Source: Rhizobacter sp.
GTDB taxonomy: Bacteria > Pseudomonadota > Gammaproteobacteria > Burkholderiales > Burkholderiaceae_C
DNA: 5,878 nt
Assembly: GCA_025351675.1 (NCBI GenBank)
Contig: JANXVK010000567.1
Span: 1 to 5,878, forward strand
Direction: 5' to 3'
Position 1 is the stretch's first letter; every line of letters starts with the position of its first letter. The position numbers and the translations under genes are program-made. Of this stretch, positions 1 through 5,878 are shown one piece after another. The notes beneath the pieces are model-generated. The model saw nothing but the letters and a program-made list of their open reading frames with translations. It made no database searches and was not told where the DNA came from.

Positions 1-665
1 AAGGTCTCGGCGTTCCAGACCTGGTCGTTGATCATGTCCTTCACGCTCGCGCCGCCGATCGTCGCGAAACGGTAGTCGGCGTACATGGTCGGCGAGTGGT
101 TGCCCCAGACGGCGAGTTTCTCGATGTCGGCCACCATCGTGCCGGTCTTCGCGGCGATCTGGCTCAGCGCGCGGTTGTGGTCCAGGCGCAGCATCGCGGT
201 GAAGTTCTCGCGCGGCAGGCTGGGCGCGCTCTTCATCGCGATGTACGCGTTGGTGTTGGCCGGGTTGCCGACCACCAGCACCTTGACGTTGCGGCTCGCG
301 ACCTTGTCGAGCGCCTTGCCCTGCGCGGTGAAGATCTCGGCGTTGACGGCGAGCAACTCGGCGCGCTCCATGCCCGGGCCGCGCGGGCGTGAGCCGATGA
401 GCAACGCGTAGTCGGCGCCCTTGAACGCCGTCATCGGGTCGCCGTGGGCTTCGATGCCGACGAGCAGCGGGAACGCGCAGTCTTCGAGTTCCATGATCAC
501 GCCCTTGAGCGCGGCCTGTGGCTTTTCCATCGGTACTTCGAGCAGGCTCAGAATGACCGGCTGGTCCCTGCCCAGCATTTCGCCCGAGGCGATGCGGAAC
601 AGGACGGCGTAGCCGATCTGGCCGGCAGCGCCGGTGACGGCGACGCGAACGGGTTTCTTGCTCAT
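1..665 (-). CDS. mdh: Malate dehydrogenase (NAD-dependent), N-terminal 221 residues; partial at left edge
   Basis: Cytoplasmic enzyme that interconverts malate and oxaloacetate with NAD, the last step of the TCA cycle. The minus-strand reading starts at ATG 665-663 and stays open to the window edge, giving 221 of about 327 residues usual for the family. Visible signatures: the Rossmann loop TGAAGQIGY at residues 11-19, an acidic residue after beta-2 (E43), the substrate-binding arginines in RPRGPGMER (R95 and R101), NPANTN at 134-139, the catalytic pair D162 and R165 in LRLDHNR, and the catalytic H190 in WGNHSPTMY. These place it in the cytosolic-type (MDH2 / lactate dehydrogenase-like) family, not the E. 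coli Mdh type. GGAG lies 7 bases before the ATG (plus-strand 673-676), supporting the start. It is divergent from the GntR gene and shares its 177-base upstream region. The C-terminus is outside the window. Confidence 0.97.
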   Translation of the reverse strand, partial: MSKKPVRVAVTGAAGQIGYAVLFRIASGEMLGRDQPVILSLLEVPMEKPQAALKGVIMELEDCAFPLLVGIEAHGDPMTAFKGADYALLIGSRPRGPGMERAELLAVNAEIFTAQGKALDKVASRNVKVLVVGNPANTNAYIAMKSAPSLPRENFTAMLRLDHNRALSQIAAKTGTMVADIEKLAVWGNHSPTMYADYRFATIGGASVKDMINDQVWNAET

Positions 666-776
666 GCGAATTCTCCGGTTGGGGATGGTGGGAAAAGATC
701 GTCGGCGAGTTTAGGCCAGTCTGATTGGCGAACCGCCGGCTCCCCCCGGTTTTCATCGTAAATCGTCGACTCTTCT

Positions 777-803
777 GTCTTCTATAAGACATCAATCAGT
801 CTT
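777..803. promoter_or_regulatory. Candidate GntR operator in the mdh/GntR divergent region
   Basis: Positions 777-790 read GTCTTCTATAAGAC, an inverted repeat of GTCTT and AAGAC around four bases, matching its reverse complement at 12 of 14 positions. A third half-site GTCTT lies at 799-803, in inverted orientation to the AAGAC at 786-790. HutC-type GntR proteins bind short palindromes with an AT-rich or TCTAGA-like centre, so size and form fit the neighbouring regulator. The element lies 53-66 bases before the regulator's ATG and about 112-125 bases before the mdh start. Its core contains TATAAG on the plus strand, similar to a -10 box, so a bound protein could block transcription. I could not pair this with a convincing -35 box. 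Binding by the adjacent gene product is inferred. Confidence 0.5.
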
Positions 804-804
804 C

Positions 805-830
805 GCACAGCCGGTGCCGGCGCTTTGTGC
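805..830 (+). other. Hairpin-forming inverted repeat just upstream of the GntR start
   Basis: GCACA at 805-809 can pair with TGTGC at 826-830, and inside it GCCG at 810-813 can pair with CGGC at 818-821 around a GTGC tetraloop, leaving GCTT (822-825) as a bulge. The structure ends 12 bases before the ATG at 843, where a Shine-Dalgarno sequence would be expected. It could affect translation of the regulator if it is in the mRNA leader, or it could be part of a DNA operator. GC-rich DNA forms such repeats by chance fairly often, so function is uncertain. Confidence 0.35.
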
Positions 831-842
831 TGCAATCGGGTG

Positions 843-1601
843 ATGTCAGTGACCCTACCGCCTGCGCTGCCCGACGCGGCCCTCGGCCCCGCTTTCAGCC
901 CGCTGTATCAGCAGATCAAGGCGCTGATGACGAAGAGCCTGCAACACGCCGAGTGGCGGCCGGGCGAGGCGATTCCGAGCGAGATGGAGCTCGCGGCGCG
1001 CTTCAAGGTGAGCCAAGGCACGGTGCGCAAGGCGATCGACGAGCTCGCGGCCGAGAACCTGCTGGTTCGCCGGCAGGGCAAGGGCACTTTCGTTGCGACG
1101 CATGCAGAGGAGCATGTGCAGTTCCGGTTCTTGCGCCTGATGCCGGACACGGGCGAGGCTGGCGGCATGACGCGCCGGCTCATCGACTGCAAACGCCAGC
1201 GTGCACCCGCGGAAATCGCGCGGGCGTTGCAGTTGCGCGTCAGCGACCCGGTGATCCGCGTGCGGCGCGTGCTGTCGTTTCGCGAAACGCCGGTCGTGCT
1301 CGACGACATCTGGCTGCCGTCGGCGCTGTTCAAGGGGTTGACGGCCGAGCGGCTCGCTGCTCATCGCGGGCCGATGTACGGTCTGTTCGAGTCAGAGTTC
1401 GGCGTGCGCATGATTCGGGCCGAAGAGAAGATTCGCGCCGTCGCAGCCGATGCGCCGAGCGCCGCGGTGCTTGCGCTGAAGGTCGATGCGCCGCTGCTGA
1501 GTGTCGAGCGGTTGTCGATGACTTACGGCGACAAGCCGGTCGAACTGCGCCGCGGCCTTTACAGCACAACGTCACATTACTATCGCAATGATCTCAGCTG
1601 A
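843..1601 (+). CDS. GntR-family transcriptional regulator, HutC/UTRA subfamily
   Basis: A 252-residue cytoplasmic DNA-binding protein. Residues about 19-86 form the GntR winged helix-turn-helix, with the family signature in PGEAIPSEMELAARF (40-54), VSQGTVRKAIDELAAENLL (56-74) and the wing RRQGKGTFV (76-84). Residues about 105-245 match a UTRA ligand-binding domain: IRVRRV (138-143) then DDIWLPSALF (154-163), a central EEKIRAV (194-200), and LLSVERLSMTYGDKPVELRRGLY near the end. I chose ATG 843; a TTG at 825 would add six residues (MCCNRV), but it lies inside a predicted hairpin. No start has a strong Shine-Dalgarno. It sits between divergent mdh and the co-directional sdh genes, suggesting control of TCA genes and possibly of itself. 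The ligand is unknown; I do not give a symbol because UTRA proteins bind very different small molecules. Confidence 0.93.
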   Translation: MSVTLPPALPDAALGPAFSPLYQQIKALMTKSLQHAEWRPGEAIPSEMELAARFKVSQGTVRKAIDELAAENLLVRRQGKGTFVATHAEEHVQFRFLRLMPDTGEAGGMTRRLIDCKRQRAPAEIARALQLRVSDPVIRVRRVLSFRETPVVLDDIWLPSALFKGLTAERLAAHRGPMYGLFESEFGVRMIRAEEKIRAVAADAPSAAVLALKVDAPLLSVERLSMTYGDKPVELRRGLYSTTSHYYRNDLS

Positions 1602-1642
1602 TGCGCGGCGCGCCCCGGAATGGGTCATTTCAAATGCGGTAG

Positions 1643-1671
1643 CTGTGAACTGTGCTGCATTGCAATAAAAT
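1643..1671 (+). promoter_or_regulatory. Possible sigma-70 promoter of the sdh operon
   Basis: TAAAAT at 1666-1671 matches the -10 consensus at five of six positions, and CTGTGA at 1643-1648 is a weak -35 (three of six) at 17-base spacing. It would place transcription start about 40 bases before sdhC. Overlapping it is a TGC-rich symmetrical element: TGCA-T-TGCA at 1656-1664 and the perfect palindrome ATTGCAAT at 1659-1666. The 116-base spacer 1602-1717 has no recognisable terminator for the upstream regulator gene, so readthrough into sdhC is also possible. Confidence 0.35.
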
Positions 1672-1706
1672 CTCTTCGCTACGCAGCGGTTTCGACAGAT
1701 TTGAAC

Positions 1707-1710
1707 AAGG
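1707..1710 (+). promoter_or_regulatory. Ribosome binding site that sets the sdhC start
   Basis: AAGG lies 7 bases before ATG 1718. This favours that start over the in-frame GTG at 1652, which would add 22 residues with no family match and would lie upstream of the predicted -10 box. Confidence 0.7.
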
Positions 1711-1717
1711 TTGCTTC

Positions 1718-2143
1718 ATGGCAGAGATTGCAAAAAAACAAAGACCCGGCGGGAACATGAAACTGATCGATGCGCTCGGCTACCGGCTCCCGGTGGCCGG
1801 CGTGGTGTCGATCCTACATCGTGTCAGCGGCTTGGTGATGTTCATCCTGCTGCCGTTCATCATATGGATGTTCGACACCAGCCTCACCTCCGAGATCACC
1901 TACAGCCAGTTCACCTCGGTGTTCGCCACGGGCACCGGCTTCCTGCCGGGCTGGTTCTACAAGCTCGTCGCGCTGGCGCTGATCTGGGCCTACCTGCACC
2001 ACCTGATAGCCGGGCTGCGCCACCTGTGGATGGACGCGACGCACGCGGTTACCTTGCAGTTCGGCCGCTCATCGGCGGTGTTCACGCTGGTCGTCAGCGT
2101 CGTGCTCACGCTCGCGCTCGGCGCGAAGCTGTTTTTCTTCTGA
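1718..2143 (+). CDS. sdhC: Succinate dehydrogenase cytochrome b556 subunit (membrane anchor)
   Basis: The larger membrane anchor of complex II, 141 residues, in the inner membrane. It helps bind haem b and forms part of the ubiquinone site with SdhB and SdhD. Three hydrophobic segments are visible: about 27-52, 81-104 and 119-141. The signature SILHRVSG at 31-38 matches E. coli SdhC, with S31 and R35 in the places of the quinone-site residues S27 and R31. HHLIAGLRHLWMD at 94-106 matches the second family signature; by alignment to E. coli H84, the axial haem ligand is H95. The N-terminal 14 residues are basic and rich in lysine, as expected for a cytoplasmic tail. It is the first gene of the sdh operon; its stop is 11 bases from the sdhD start, and the TGA overlaps the GAGG that serves sdhD. 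Confidence 0.96.
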   Translation: MAEIAKKQRPGGNMKLIDALGYRLPVAGVVSILHRVSGLVMFILLPFIIWMFDTSLTSEITYSQFTSVFATGTGFLPGWFYKLVALALIWAYLHHLIAGLRHLWMDATHAVTLQFGRSSAVFTLVVSVVLTLALGAKLFFF

Positions 2144-2154
2144 GGCGCCCGCAC

Positions 2155-2517
2155 ATGGCACAGAGTTACGGTTCGAAGCGCACCGTCGTCGGCGCGCACT
2201 ACGGTCTGCGCGACTGGCTCTCGCAGCGCGTCACCGCCGCGCTGATGGCGCTGTTCACGCTCGCTGTCATCGTCCAAGTGTTGCTGCCCGGCGAGATGGG
2301 CTACGACAAGTGGGCCGGCATCTTCTCGAAACAGTGGATGAAGGTGCTGACCTTCGTTGTGATCATTTCACTCCTCGTGCACGTGTGGGTCGGCGTGCGT
2401 GACGTGCTGATGGATTACGTGAAAAGCGTCGGCGCGCGCCTTGCGCTGCAGGTGGCGACGATCGTCTGGCTGGTCGGCTGTGCCGGCTGGGCCATCCAGG
2501 TTCTTTGGAGATTTTGA
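2155..2517 (+). CDS. sdhD: Succinate dehydrogenase hydrophobic anchor subunit
   Basis: The smaller membrane anchor of complex II, 120 residues, in the inner membrane. Three hydrophobic segments lie at about 25-45, 63-85 and 95-117. HVWVGVRDVLMDYVK at 76-90 is the family signature: H76 corresponds to E. coli H71 near the haem, and D87-Y88 to D82-Y83, where the tyrosine hydrogen-bonds ubiquinone. The spacing of these residues is identical to E. coli although overall similarity is low, as is normal for SdhD. The ATG at 2155 is preceded by GAGG at 2142-2145, which overlaps the sdhC stop codon. The end of the gene contains the ribosome binding site of sdhA. Confidence 0.95.
   Translation: MAQSYGSKRTVVGAHYGLRDWLSQRVTAALMALFTLAVIVQVLLPGEMGYDKWAGIFSKQWMKVLTFVVIISLLVHVWVGVRDVLMDYVKSVGARLALQVATIVWLVGCAGWAIQVLWRF
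2507..2510 (+). promoter_or_regulatory. Ribosome binding site of sdhA inside the sdhD coding end
   Basis: GGAG lies within the last codons of sdhD and 9 bases before ATG 2520. It favours that start over the in-frame TTG at 2505 (upstream of the site) and ATG 2541 (30 bases away). sdhD ends only two bases before the ATG, so the two genes are likely translationally coupled. Confidence 0.7.
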
Positions 2518-2519
2518 CA

Positions 2520-4340
2520 ATGCAAGCGGGTATTCCTCAGATGTCGGCCGGCACGGCCTCGCTCTCGCGGCGCAAGTTCGACGTGGTCATCGTCGGCGCC
2601 GGCGGTTCGGGCATGCGCGCGTCACTGCAACTCTCGCTCGCGGGCCTCAACGTCGCGGTGCTCTCGAAAGTGTTCCCGACCCGCTCGCACACGGTTGCCG
2701 CGCAAGGCGGCATCGGCGCCTCGCTCGGCAACATGAGCGAAGACAACTGGCACTATCACTTCTACGACACCGTGAAGGGATCCGACTGGCTCGGCGACCA
2801 GGACGCGATCGAGTACATGTGCCGTGAGGCGCCCAAGGTCGTCTACGAACTCGAGCATTTCGGCATGCCGTTCGACCGGAATCCCGACGGCACGATCTAC
2901 CAACGCCCGTTCGGCGGCCACACTGCCAACTATGGCGAGAAGCCGGTGCAGCGCGCGTGCGCCGCCGCTGACCGCACCGGCCACGCGATGCTGCACACGC
3001 TGTACCAGCAGAACATCAAGGCGCGCACGAACTTCTTCGTCGAGTGGATGGCGCTCGACCTGATCCGCGACGCCGATGGCGATGTGGTCGGCGTGACCGC
3101 GCTCGAAATGGAAACCGGCGAGGTCTTCATTCTCGAAGCCAAGACCGTGCTGCTCGCCACCGGCGGGGCGGGGCGCATCTTCGCCGCCTCGACCAACGCG
3201 TTCATCAACACCGGCGACGGGCTCGGCATGGCGGCGCGCGCCGGGCTGCCGCTCGAAGACATGGAGTTCTGGCAGTTCCACCCGACCGGCGTGGCCGGTG
3301 CCGGCGTGCTGCTGACCGAAGGTTGCCGCGGCGAGGGTGCGATCCTGCGCAACAGCGACGGCGAACGTTTCATGGAGCGCTACGCGCCGACGTTGAAGGA
3401 TCTTGCGCCGCGCGACTTCGTCTCGCGCTGCATGGATCAGGAAATCAAGGAAGGCCGCGGCTGCGGGCCGAACAAGGACTACATCGTCCTCGACATGACG
3501 CACCTCGGTGCCGAGACGATCGCCAAGCGGTTGCCCAGCGTGCTCGAGATCGGCCAGAACTTCGCGAACGTCGACATCACGAAGGAGCCGATTCCGGTCG
3601 TGCCGACGATCCACTACCAGATGGGCGGCGTCCCGACCAACATCCACGGTCAGGTCGTGGTGCCGAAGGACGGCAACCCCAACTCGGTCGTGAACGGCCT
3701 GTACGCGGTCGGCGAATGCTCATGTGTGAGCGTTCACGGCGCGAACCGCCTTGGCACGAACTCGCTGCTCGATCTGCTGGTTTTCGGCAAGGCGGCGGGC
3801 AACCACATCGTCGACAGCGCGCTCAAGAGCAAGACCCACAAGCCGCTGCCCGTCGACGCCGCCGACTACACGCTGAATCGCTTGGCGAGGTACGAAGGCA
3901 CGACCGGTGGCGAGTACGCGCAGGATGTGGCCAACGACATTCGCAAGACGATGCAGTTCTACGCTGGCGTTTTCCGCACCCAGGCGTCGATGGACGAAGG
4001 CGTGGCCGCGGTCAAGGCACTGGCCGAGCGCGTCAAGGGTATTCACTTGGCCGACAAGTCCAAGGTCTTCAACACCGCGCGCATCGAAGCGCTCGAGGTC
4101 GACAACCTGATCGAAGCGGCGCTGGCGACGATGGTTTCGGCCGCAGCCCGGCGCGAGAGCCGTGGCGCTCACACCGTGAACGATTACGGCGATTCGCCCG
4201 AGTTCCCGAACGGTCGCAACGACGTGACGTGGCTGAAACACTCCCTGTGGTACAGCGAAGGCAATCGCCTCGACTACAAGCCCGTCAAGCTGACGCCGCT
4301 CAGTGTCGCGTCGATCCCGCCCGTGGTCCGCACGTTCTAA
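2520..4340 (+). CDS. sdhA: Succinate dehydrogenase flavoprotein subunit
   Basis: Catalytic subunit of complex II, 606 residues, on the cytoplasmic face of the membrane. It oxidises succinate to fumarate (EC 1.3.5.1) and passes two electrons to SdhB through covalently bound FAD. The FAD Rossmann motif VIVGAGGSG is at 23-31, and H57 in [10 protein letters not shown] is the histidine that binds FAD covalently (E. coli H45). Active-site residues align with E. coli SdhA: H254 in HPTG, E267 in TEGCRGEG, the proton-shuttle R298 in LAPRD, H365 in HYQMGG and R410 in GANRLG. The C-terminal helical domain and capping region through about residue 590 are complete. It is about 18 residues longer than E. 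coli SdhA; 12 of these are an N-terminal extension before RRKFDVV with no visible signal peptide. sdhB follows after 17 bases. Confidence 0.98.
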   Translation: MQAGIPQMSAGTASLSRRKFDVVIVGAGGSGMRASLQLSLAGLNVAVLSKVFPTRSHTVAAQGGIGASLGNMSEDNWHYHFYDTVKGSDWLGDQDAIEYMCREAPKVVYELEHFGMPFDRNPDGTIYQRPFGGHTANYGEKPVQRACAAADRTGHAMLHTLYQQNIKARTNFFVEWMALDLIRDADGDVVGVTALEMETGEVFILEAKTVLLATGGAGRIFAASTNAFINTGDGLGMAARAGLPLEDMEFWQFHPTGVAGAGVLLTEGCRGEGAILRNSDGERFMERYAPTLKDLAPRDFVSRCMDQEIKEGRGCGPNKDYIVLDMTHLGAETIAKRLPSVLEIGQNFANVDITKEPIPVVPTIHYQMGGVPTNIHGQVVVPKDGNPNSVVNGLYAVGECSCVSVHGANRLGTNSLLDLLVFGKAAGNHIVDSALKSKTHKPLPVDAADYTLNRLARYEGTTGGEYAQDVANDIRKTMQFYAGVFRTQASMDEGVAAVKALAERVKGIHLADKSKVFNTARIEALEVDNLIEAALATMVSAAARRESRGAHTVNDYGDSPEFPNGRNDVTWLKHSLWYSEGNRLDYKPVKLTPLSVASIPPVVRTF

Positions 4341-4357
4341 TTCCAGAGGCAGCAGCA

Positions 4358-5062
4358 ATGACGAAGCGTGTTTTTCAAATCTACCGCTACGACCCCGATA
4401 CCGACGCCAAGCCGCGGATGCAGACGATCGAGGTCGAGCTCGACGGCAGTGAGCGAATGTTGCTGGACGCGCTGAACAAGCTCAAAGCCGTCGACCCGAC
4501 CCTGAGTTTCCGGCGGTCCTGCCGCGAAGGCGTGTGTGGTTCGGACGCGATGAACATCAACGGCAAGAACGGCCTCGCGTGCCTGACCAACATGCTGACG
4601 CTGCCCGGCGTGATTGTGCTCAAGCCGTTGCCCGGCCTGCCGGTGATCCGCGACCTGATCGTCGACATGACGCAGTTCTTCAAGCAGTACAACTCGATCA
4701 AGCCCTACCTCGTCAACGACGAGACGCCGCCCGAGAAAGAGCGCCTGCAATCGCCCGAAGAACGTGATGAGCTGAACGGTCTGTACGAGTGCATCCTGTG
4801 CGCGAGCTGTTCCACCGCCTGCCCGAGCTTCTGGTGGAACCCCGACAAGTTCGTCGGCCCCGCTGGTTTGTTGCAGGCTTATCGGTTCATCGCCGACAGC
4901 CGCGACCAAGATACCGCCGGCCGCCTCGACAACCTCGAAGATCCATACCGCCTGTTTCGCTGCCACACGATCATGAATTGCGTCGATGTCTGCCCGAAGG
5001 GCCTGAACCCGACCAAGGCGATCGGCAAGATCAAGGAACTGATGGTGCGCCGCGCCGTCTGA
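4358..5062 (+). CDS. sdhB: Succinate dehydrogenase iron-sulfur subunit
   Basis: Electron-transfer subunit of complex II, 234 residues, linking the SdhA flavin to ubiquinone at the membrane. The N-terminal plant-ferredoxin-like domain (about 1-105) holds the [2Fe-2S] site: C55, C60, D63 and C75, the same numbers as E. coli including the aspartate. The C-terminal domain holds the [4Fe-4S] ligands C145, C148, C151 and C212, and the [3Fe-4S] ligands C155, C202 and C208, in [13 protein letters not shown] and [14 protein letters not shown]160 in SFWWNPDKF corresponds to the quinone-site W164, and H203 to E. coli H207. All three clusters should therefore be formed. AGAGG at 4345-4349, 8 bases before the ATG, supports the start. 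The stop codon is 5 bases from sdhE. Confidence 0.98.
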   Translation: MTKRVFQIYRYDPDTDAKPRMQTIEVELDGSERMLLDALNKLKAVDPTLSFRRSCREGVCGSDAMNINGKNGLACLTNMLTLPGVIVLKPLPGLPVIRDLIVDMTQFFKQYNSIKPYLVNDETPPEKERLQSPEERDELNGLYECILCASCSTACPSFWWNPDKFVGPAGLLQAYRFIADSRDQDTAGRLDNLEDPYRLFRCHTIMNCVDVCPKGLNPTKAIGKIKELMVRRAV

Positions 5063-5067
5063 TTTCG

Positions 5068-5343
5068 ATGGAAGAAGTGGCCACGCTGATCGACGAACGG
5101 GCGTTGAGCAAGCTGCGCTGGCGTTGCCGGCGTGGCCTGCTCGAGAACGATCTGTTCATCGAGCGCTTCTTCGCGCGGCACGACAAGCGCTTGACCACCT
5201 CGCAGGCGCAGGGCCTGCTGACGCTGATGGACCTGTCCGACAACGACTTGCTCGACCTGCTGCTCGCGCGCCAGCAGCCCGAAGGCGAGTTGCTGGACGA
5301 CGATGTGGTGCAGGTGCTGCGCATGATGCGCGTGCCCGCGTGA
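5068..5343 (+). CDS. sdhE: FAD assembly factor SdhE (SdhAF2 / YgfY / DUF339 family)
   Basis: A small cytoplasmic protein of 91 residues that binds SdhA and promotes covalent attachment of FAD. The family motif RGxxE is present as RRGLLENDLF at 21-30 (G23 and E26), and length matches E. coli SdhE (88 residues). The rest is predicted mostly helical, with an acidic, leucine-rich middle (DLSDNDLLDLLLARQQPEGELLDDD at about 55-79) and a short C-terminus. It follows sdhB by 5 bases and has no clear Shine-Dalgarno, so reinitiation after sdhB is likely. Its place directly behind its client's operon supports the assignment; in E. coli the gene is located elsewhere. Confidence 0.94.
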   Translation: MEEVATLIDERALSKLRWRCRRGLLENDLFIERFFARHDKRLTTSQAQGLLTLMDLSDNDLLDLLLARQQPEGELLDDDVVQVLRMMRVPA

Positions 5344-5427
5344 CGAGATGCCTCCGAGTGAACCGAGAGGCCCCGCGGCCGGAGACAGCTGGCGTACTTC
5401 CATCTTTTGCACTACCAAGGAAAGCTC
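5344..5427 (+). other. 84-base sdhE-gltA spacer; no clear terminator or promoter
   Basis: The spacer has weak secondary structure only: GGCC at 5369-5372 can pair with GGCC at 5377-5380 around a CCGC loop, and CTCCG at 5352-5356 could instead pair with CGGAG at 5380-5384. No T-run follows either, so I do not call a Rho-independent terminator. CCGAG occurs twice, at 5354-5358 and 5363-5367. AAGGA at 5417-5421 is the gltA ribosome binding site, 6 bases before its ATG. gltA is therefore probably at least partly transcribed from the sdh operon. Confidence 0.5.
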
Positions 5428-5878
5428 ATGACCCCGTCTGACGTGAAAGCCACCCTGTCGTTCTCCGATGGCAGCCCGACCATGGACCTGCCGATCTACA
5501 AGGGCACGATCGGGCCGGACGTGATCGACATCCGCAAGCTCTACGCCCAAACCGGCAAGTTCACTTACGACCCCGGCTTCCTGTCGACGGCGTCGTGCAA
5601 CTCGACGATCACCTACATCGACGGCGACAAGGGTGAGCTGCTCTACCGCGGCTACCCGATCGAGCAGCTGGCGACGCAGTGCGACTACCTCGAGACCTGC
5701 TACCTGCTGCTGAAGGGCGAGCTGCCGACGCCGGCCCAGAAGGTGGAGTTCACGCACCTCGTGACCCATCACACGATGGTCAACGAGCAGATGCAGTTCT
5801 TCCTGCGTGGGTTCCGGCGCGATGCGCACCCGATGGCCATCATGACCGGGCTGGTCGGCGCGCTGTCGGCGTTCTATC
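5428..5878 (+). CDS. gltA: Citrate synthase, N-terminal 150 residues; partial at right edge
   Basis: Cytoplasmic enzyme that condenses oxaloacetate and acetyl-CoA to citrate, the first step of the TCA cycle (EC 2.3.3.16). The visible 150 of about 435 residues match the type II (hexameric, bacterial) family throughout: [15 protein letters not shown] at 25-39, [38 protein letters not shown] at 45-82, and [24 protein letters not shown] to the edge. The N-terminal beta-strand domain (about 1-45), typical of the NADH-sensitive group, is present. H114 stands where E. coli has the NADH-site arginine R109, while the following H-T pair (H115-T116) is kept. Start ATG 5428 is supported by AAGGA 6 bases upstream. 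The catalytic histidines and aspartate are outside the window. Paralogous methylcitrate synthase is less likely given the N-terminal domain and sdh context. Confidence 0.96.
   Translation, partial: MTPSDVKATLSFSDGSPTMDLPIYKGTIGPDVIDIRKLYAQTGKFTYDPGFLSTASCNSTITYIDGDKGELLYRGYPIEQLATQCDYLETCYLLLKGELPTPAQKVEFTHLVTHHTMVNEQMQFFLRGFRRDAHPMAIMTGLVGALSAFY

Noticed and set aside
85..761. Plus-strand frames opposite mdh
   Set aside because: They lie in the antisense of mdh, whose NAD-binding and catalytic motifs are clear on the minus strand.
1602..1642. GC-rich GGCGCGCC palindrome after the GntR stop as a terminator
   Set aside because: The repeat has no usable loop and no T-run follows.
1711..2154. 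Extension of sdhD upstream through sdhC
   Set aside because: The upstream part is a shifted reading of sdhC. SdhD similarity begins at ATG 2155, which has its own GAGG site.
2622..3647. Long minus-strand open frame (341 codons) opposite sdhA
   Set aside because: It lies wholly inside the well-supported sdhA gene. Its translation is rich in Arg, Ala, Val, Glu and His with no recognisable domain, as expected of an antisense frame in GC-rich DNA.
3044..5062. 672-codon plus-strand frame that suggests a fusion ending in SdhB
   Set aside because: Its first part is an out-of-frame reading of sdhA with Arg/Ala-rich sequence. Only the part from ATG 4358 is real, which has its own ribosome binding site and starts exactly at the SdhB N-terminus.
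4789..5067. Upstream extension of sdhE into sdhB
   Set aside because: The extra residues are an out-of-frame reading of sdhB. The family match begins at ATG 5068.
4879..5829. Minus-strand open frame (316 codons) opposite sdhB, sdhE and gltA
   Set aside because: It spans three confirmed plus-strand genes and two spacers, has no family motif and has a low-complexity composition.

Overview
This window holds a compact set of tricarboxylic acid (TCA) cycle genes from a high-GC betaproteobacterium. Gene order, protein signatures and GC-rich third codon positions point to the order Burkholderiales, and the citrate synthase N-terminus looks closest to Comamonadaceae-type proteins. The taxonomic placement is from remembered family sequences, not from a search.

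Layout from left to right: the first 665 bases are the N-terminal two thirds of malate dehydrogenase (mdh), on the minus strand and cut by the left edge. A 177-base divergent intergenic region follows, with a GTCTT-N4-AAGAC palindrome and a hairpin. Next, on the plus strand, is a GntR-family (HutC/UTRA-type) transcription regulator, then a 116-base spacer with a possible promoter. After that come sdhC, sdhD, sdhA and sdhB, the four subunits of succinate dehydrogenase (respiratory complex II), followed by sdhE, its flavin-attachment factor. After an 84-base spacer the citrate synthase gene gltA begins and runs off the right edge. The five sdh genes are separated by 2 to 17 bases and are very likely one operon. 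gltA may be co-transcribed, because I see no terminator before it.

The genes work together. SdhA and SdhB form the cytoplasmic catalytic part that oxidises succinate to fumarate. SdhC and SdhD anchor it in the membrane, hold haem b and pass electrons to ubiquinone. SdhE supports covalent flavinylation of SdhA. Malate dehydrogenase supplies the oxaloacetate that citrate synthase condenses with acetyl-CoA. The GntR gene lies between mdh and sdh, so it is a good candidate for a local TCA regulator, but its target and ligand are inferred from position only.

All catalytic, cofactor-binding and cluster-binding residues I could check are present, and I see no frameshift, insertion element, RNA gene, CRISPR array or sign of recent transfer. 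This is a normal core-metabolism region and I do not see an undescribed system in it. The points worth a second look are regulatory: the palindrome and hairpin upstream of the regulator, a TGCA-rich element at the probable sdh promoter, and a changed residue at the position of the E. coli citrate synthase NADH site.
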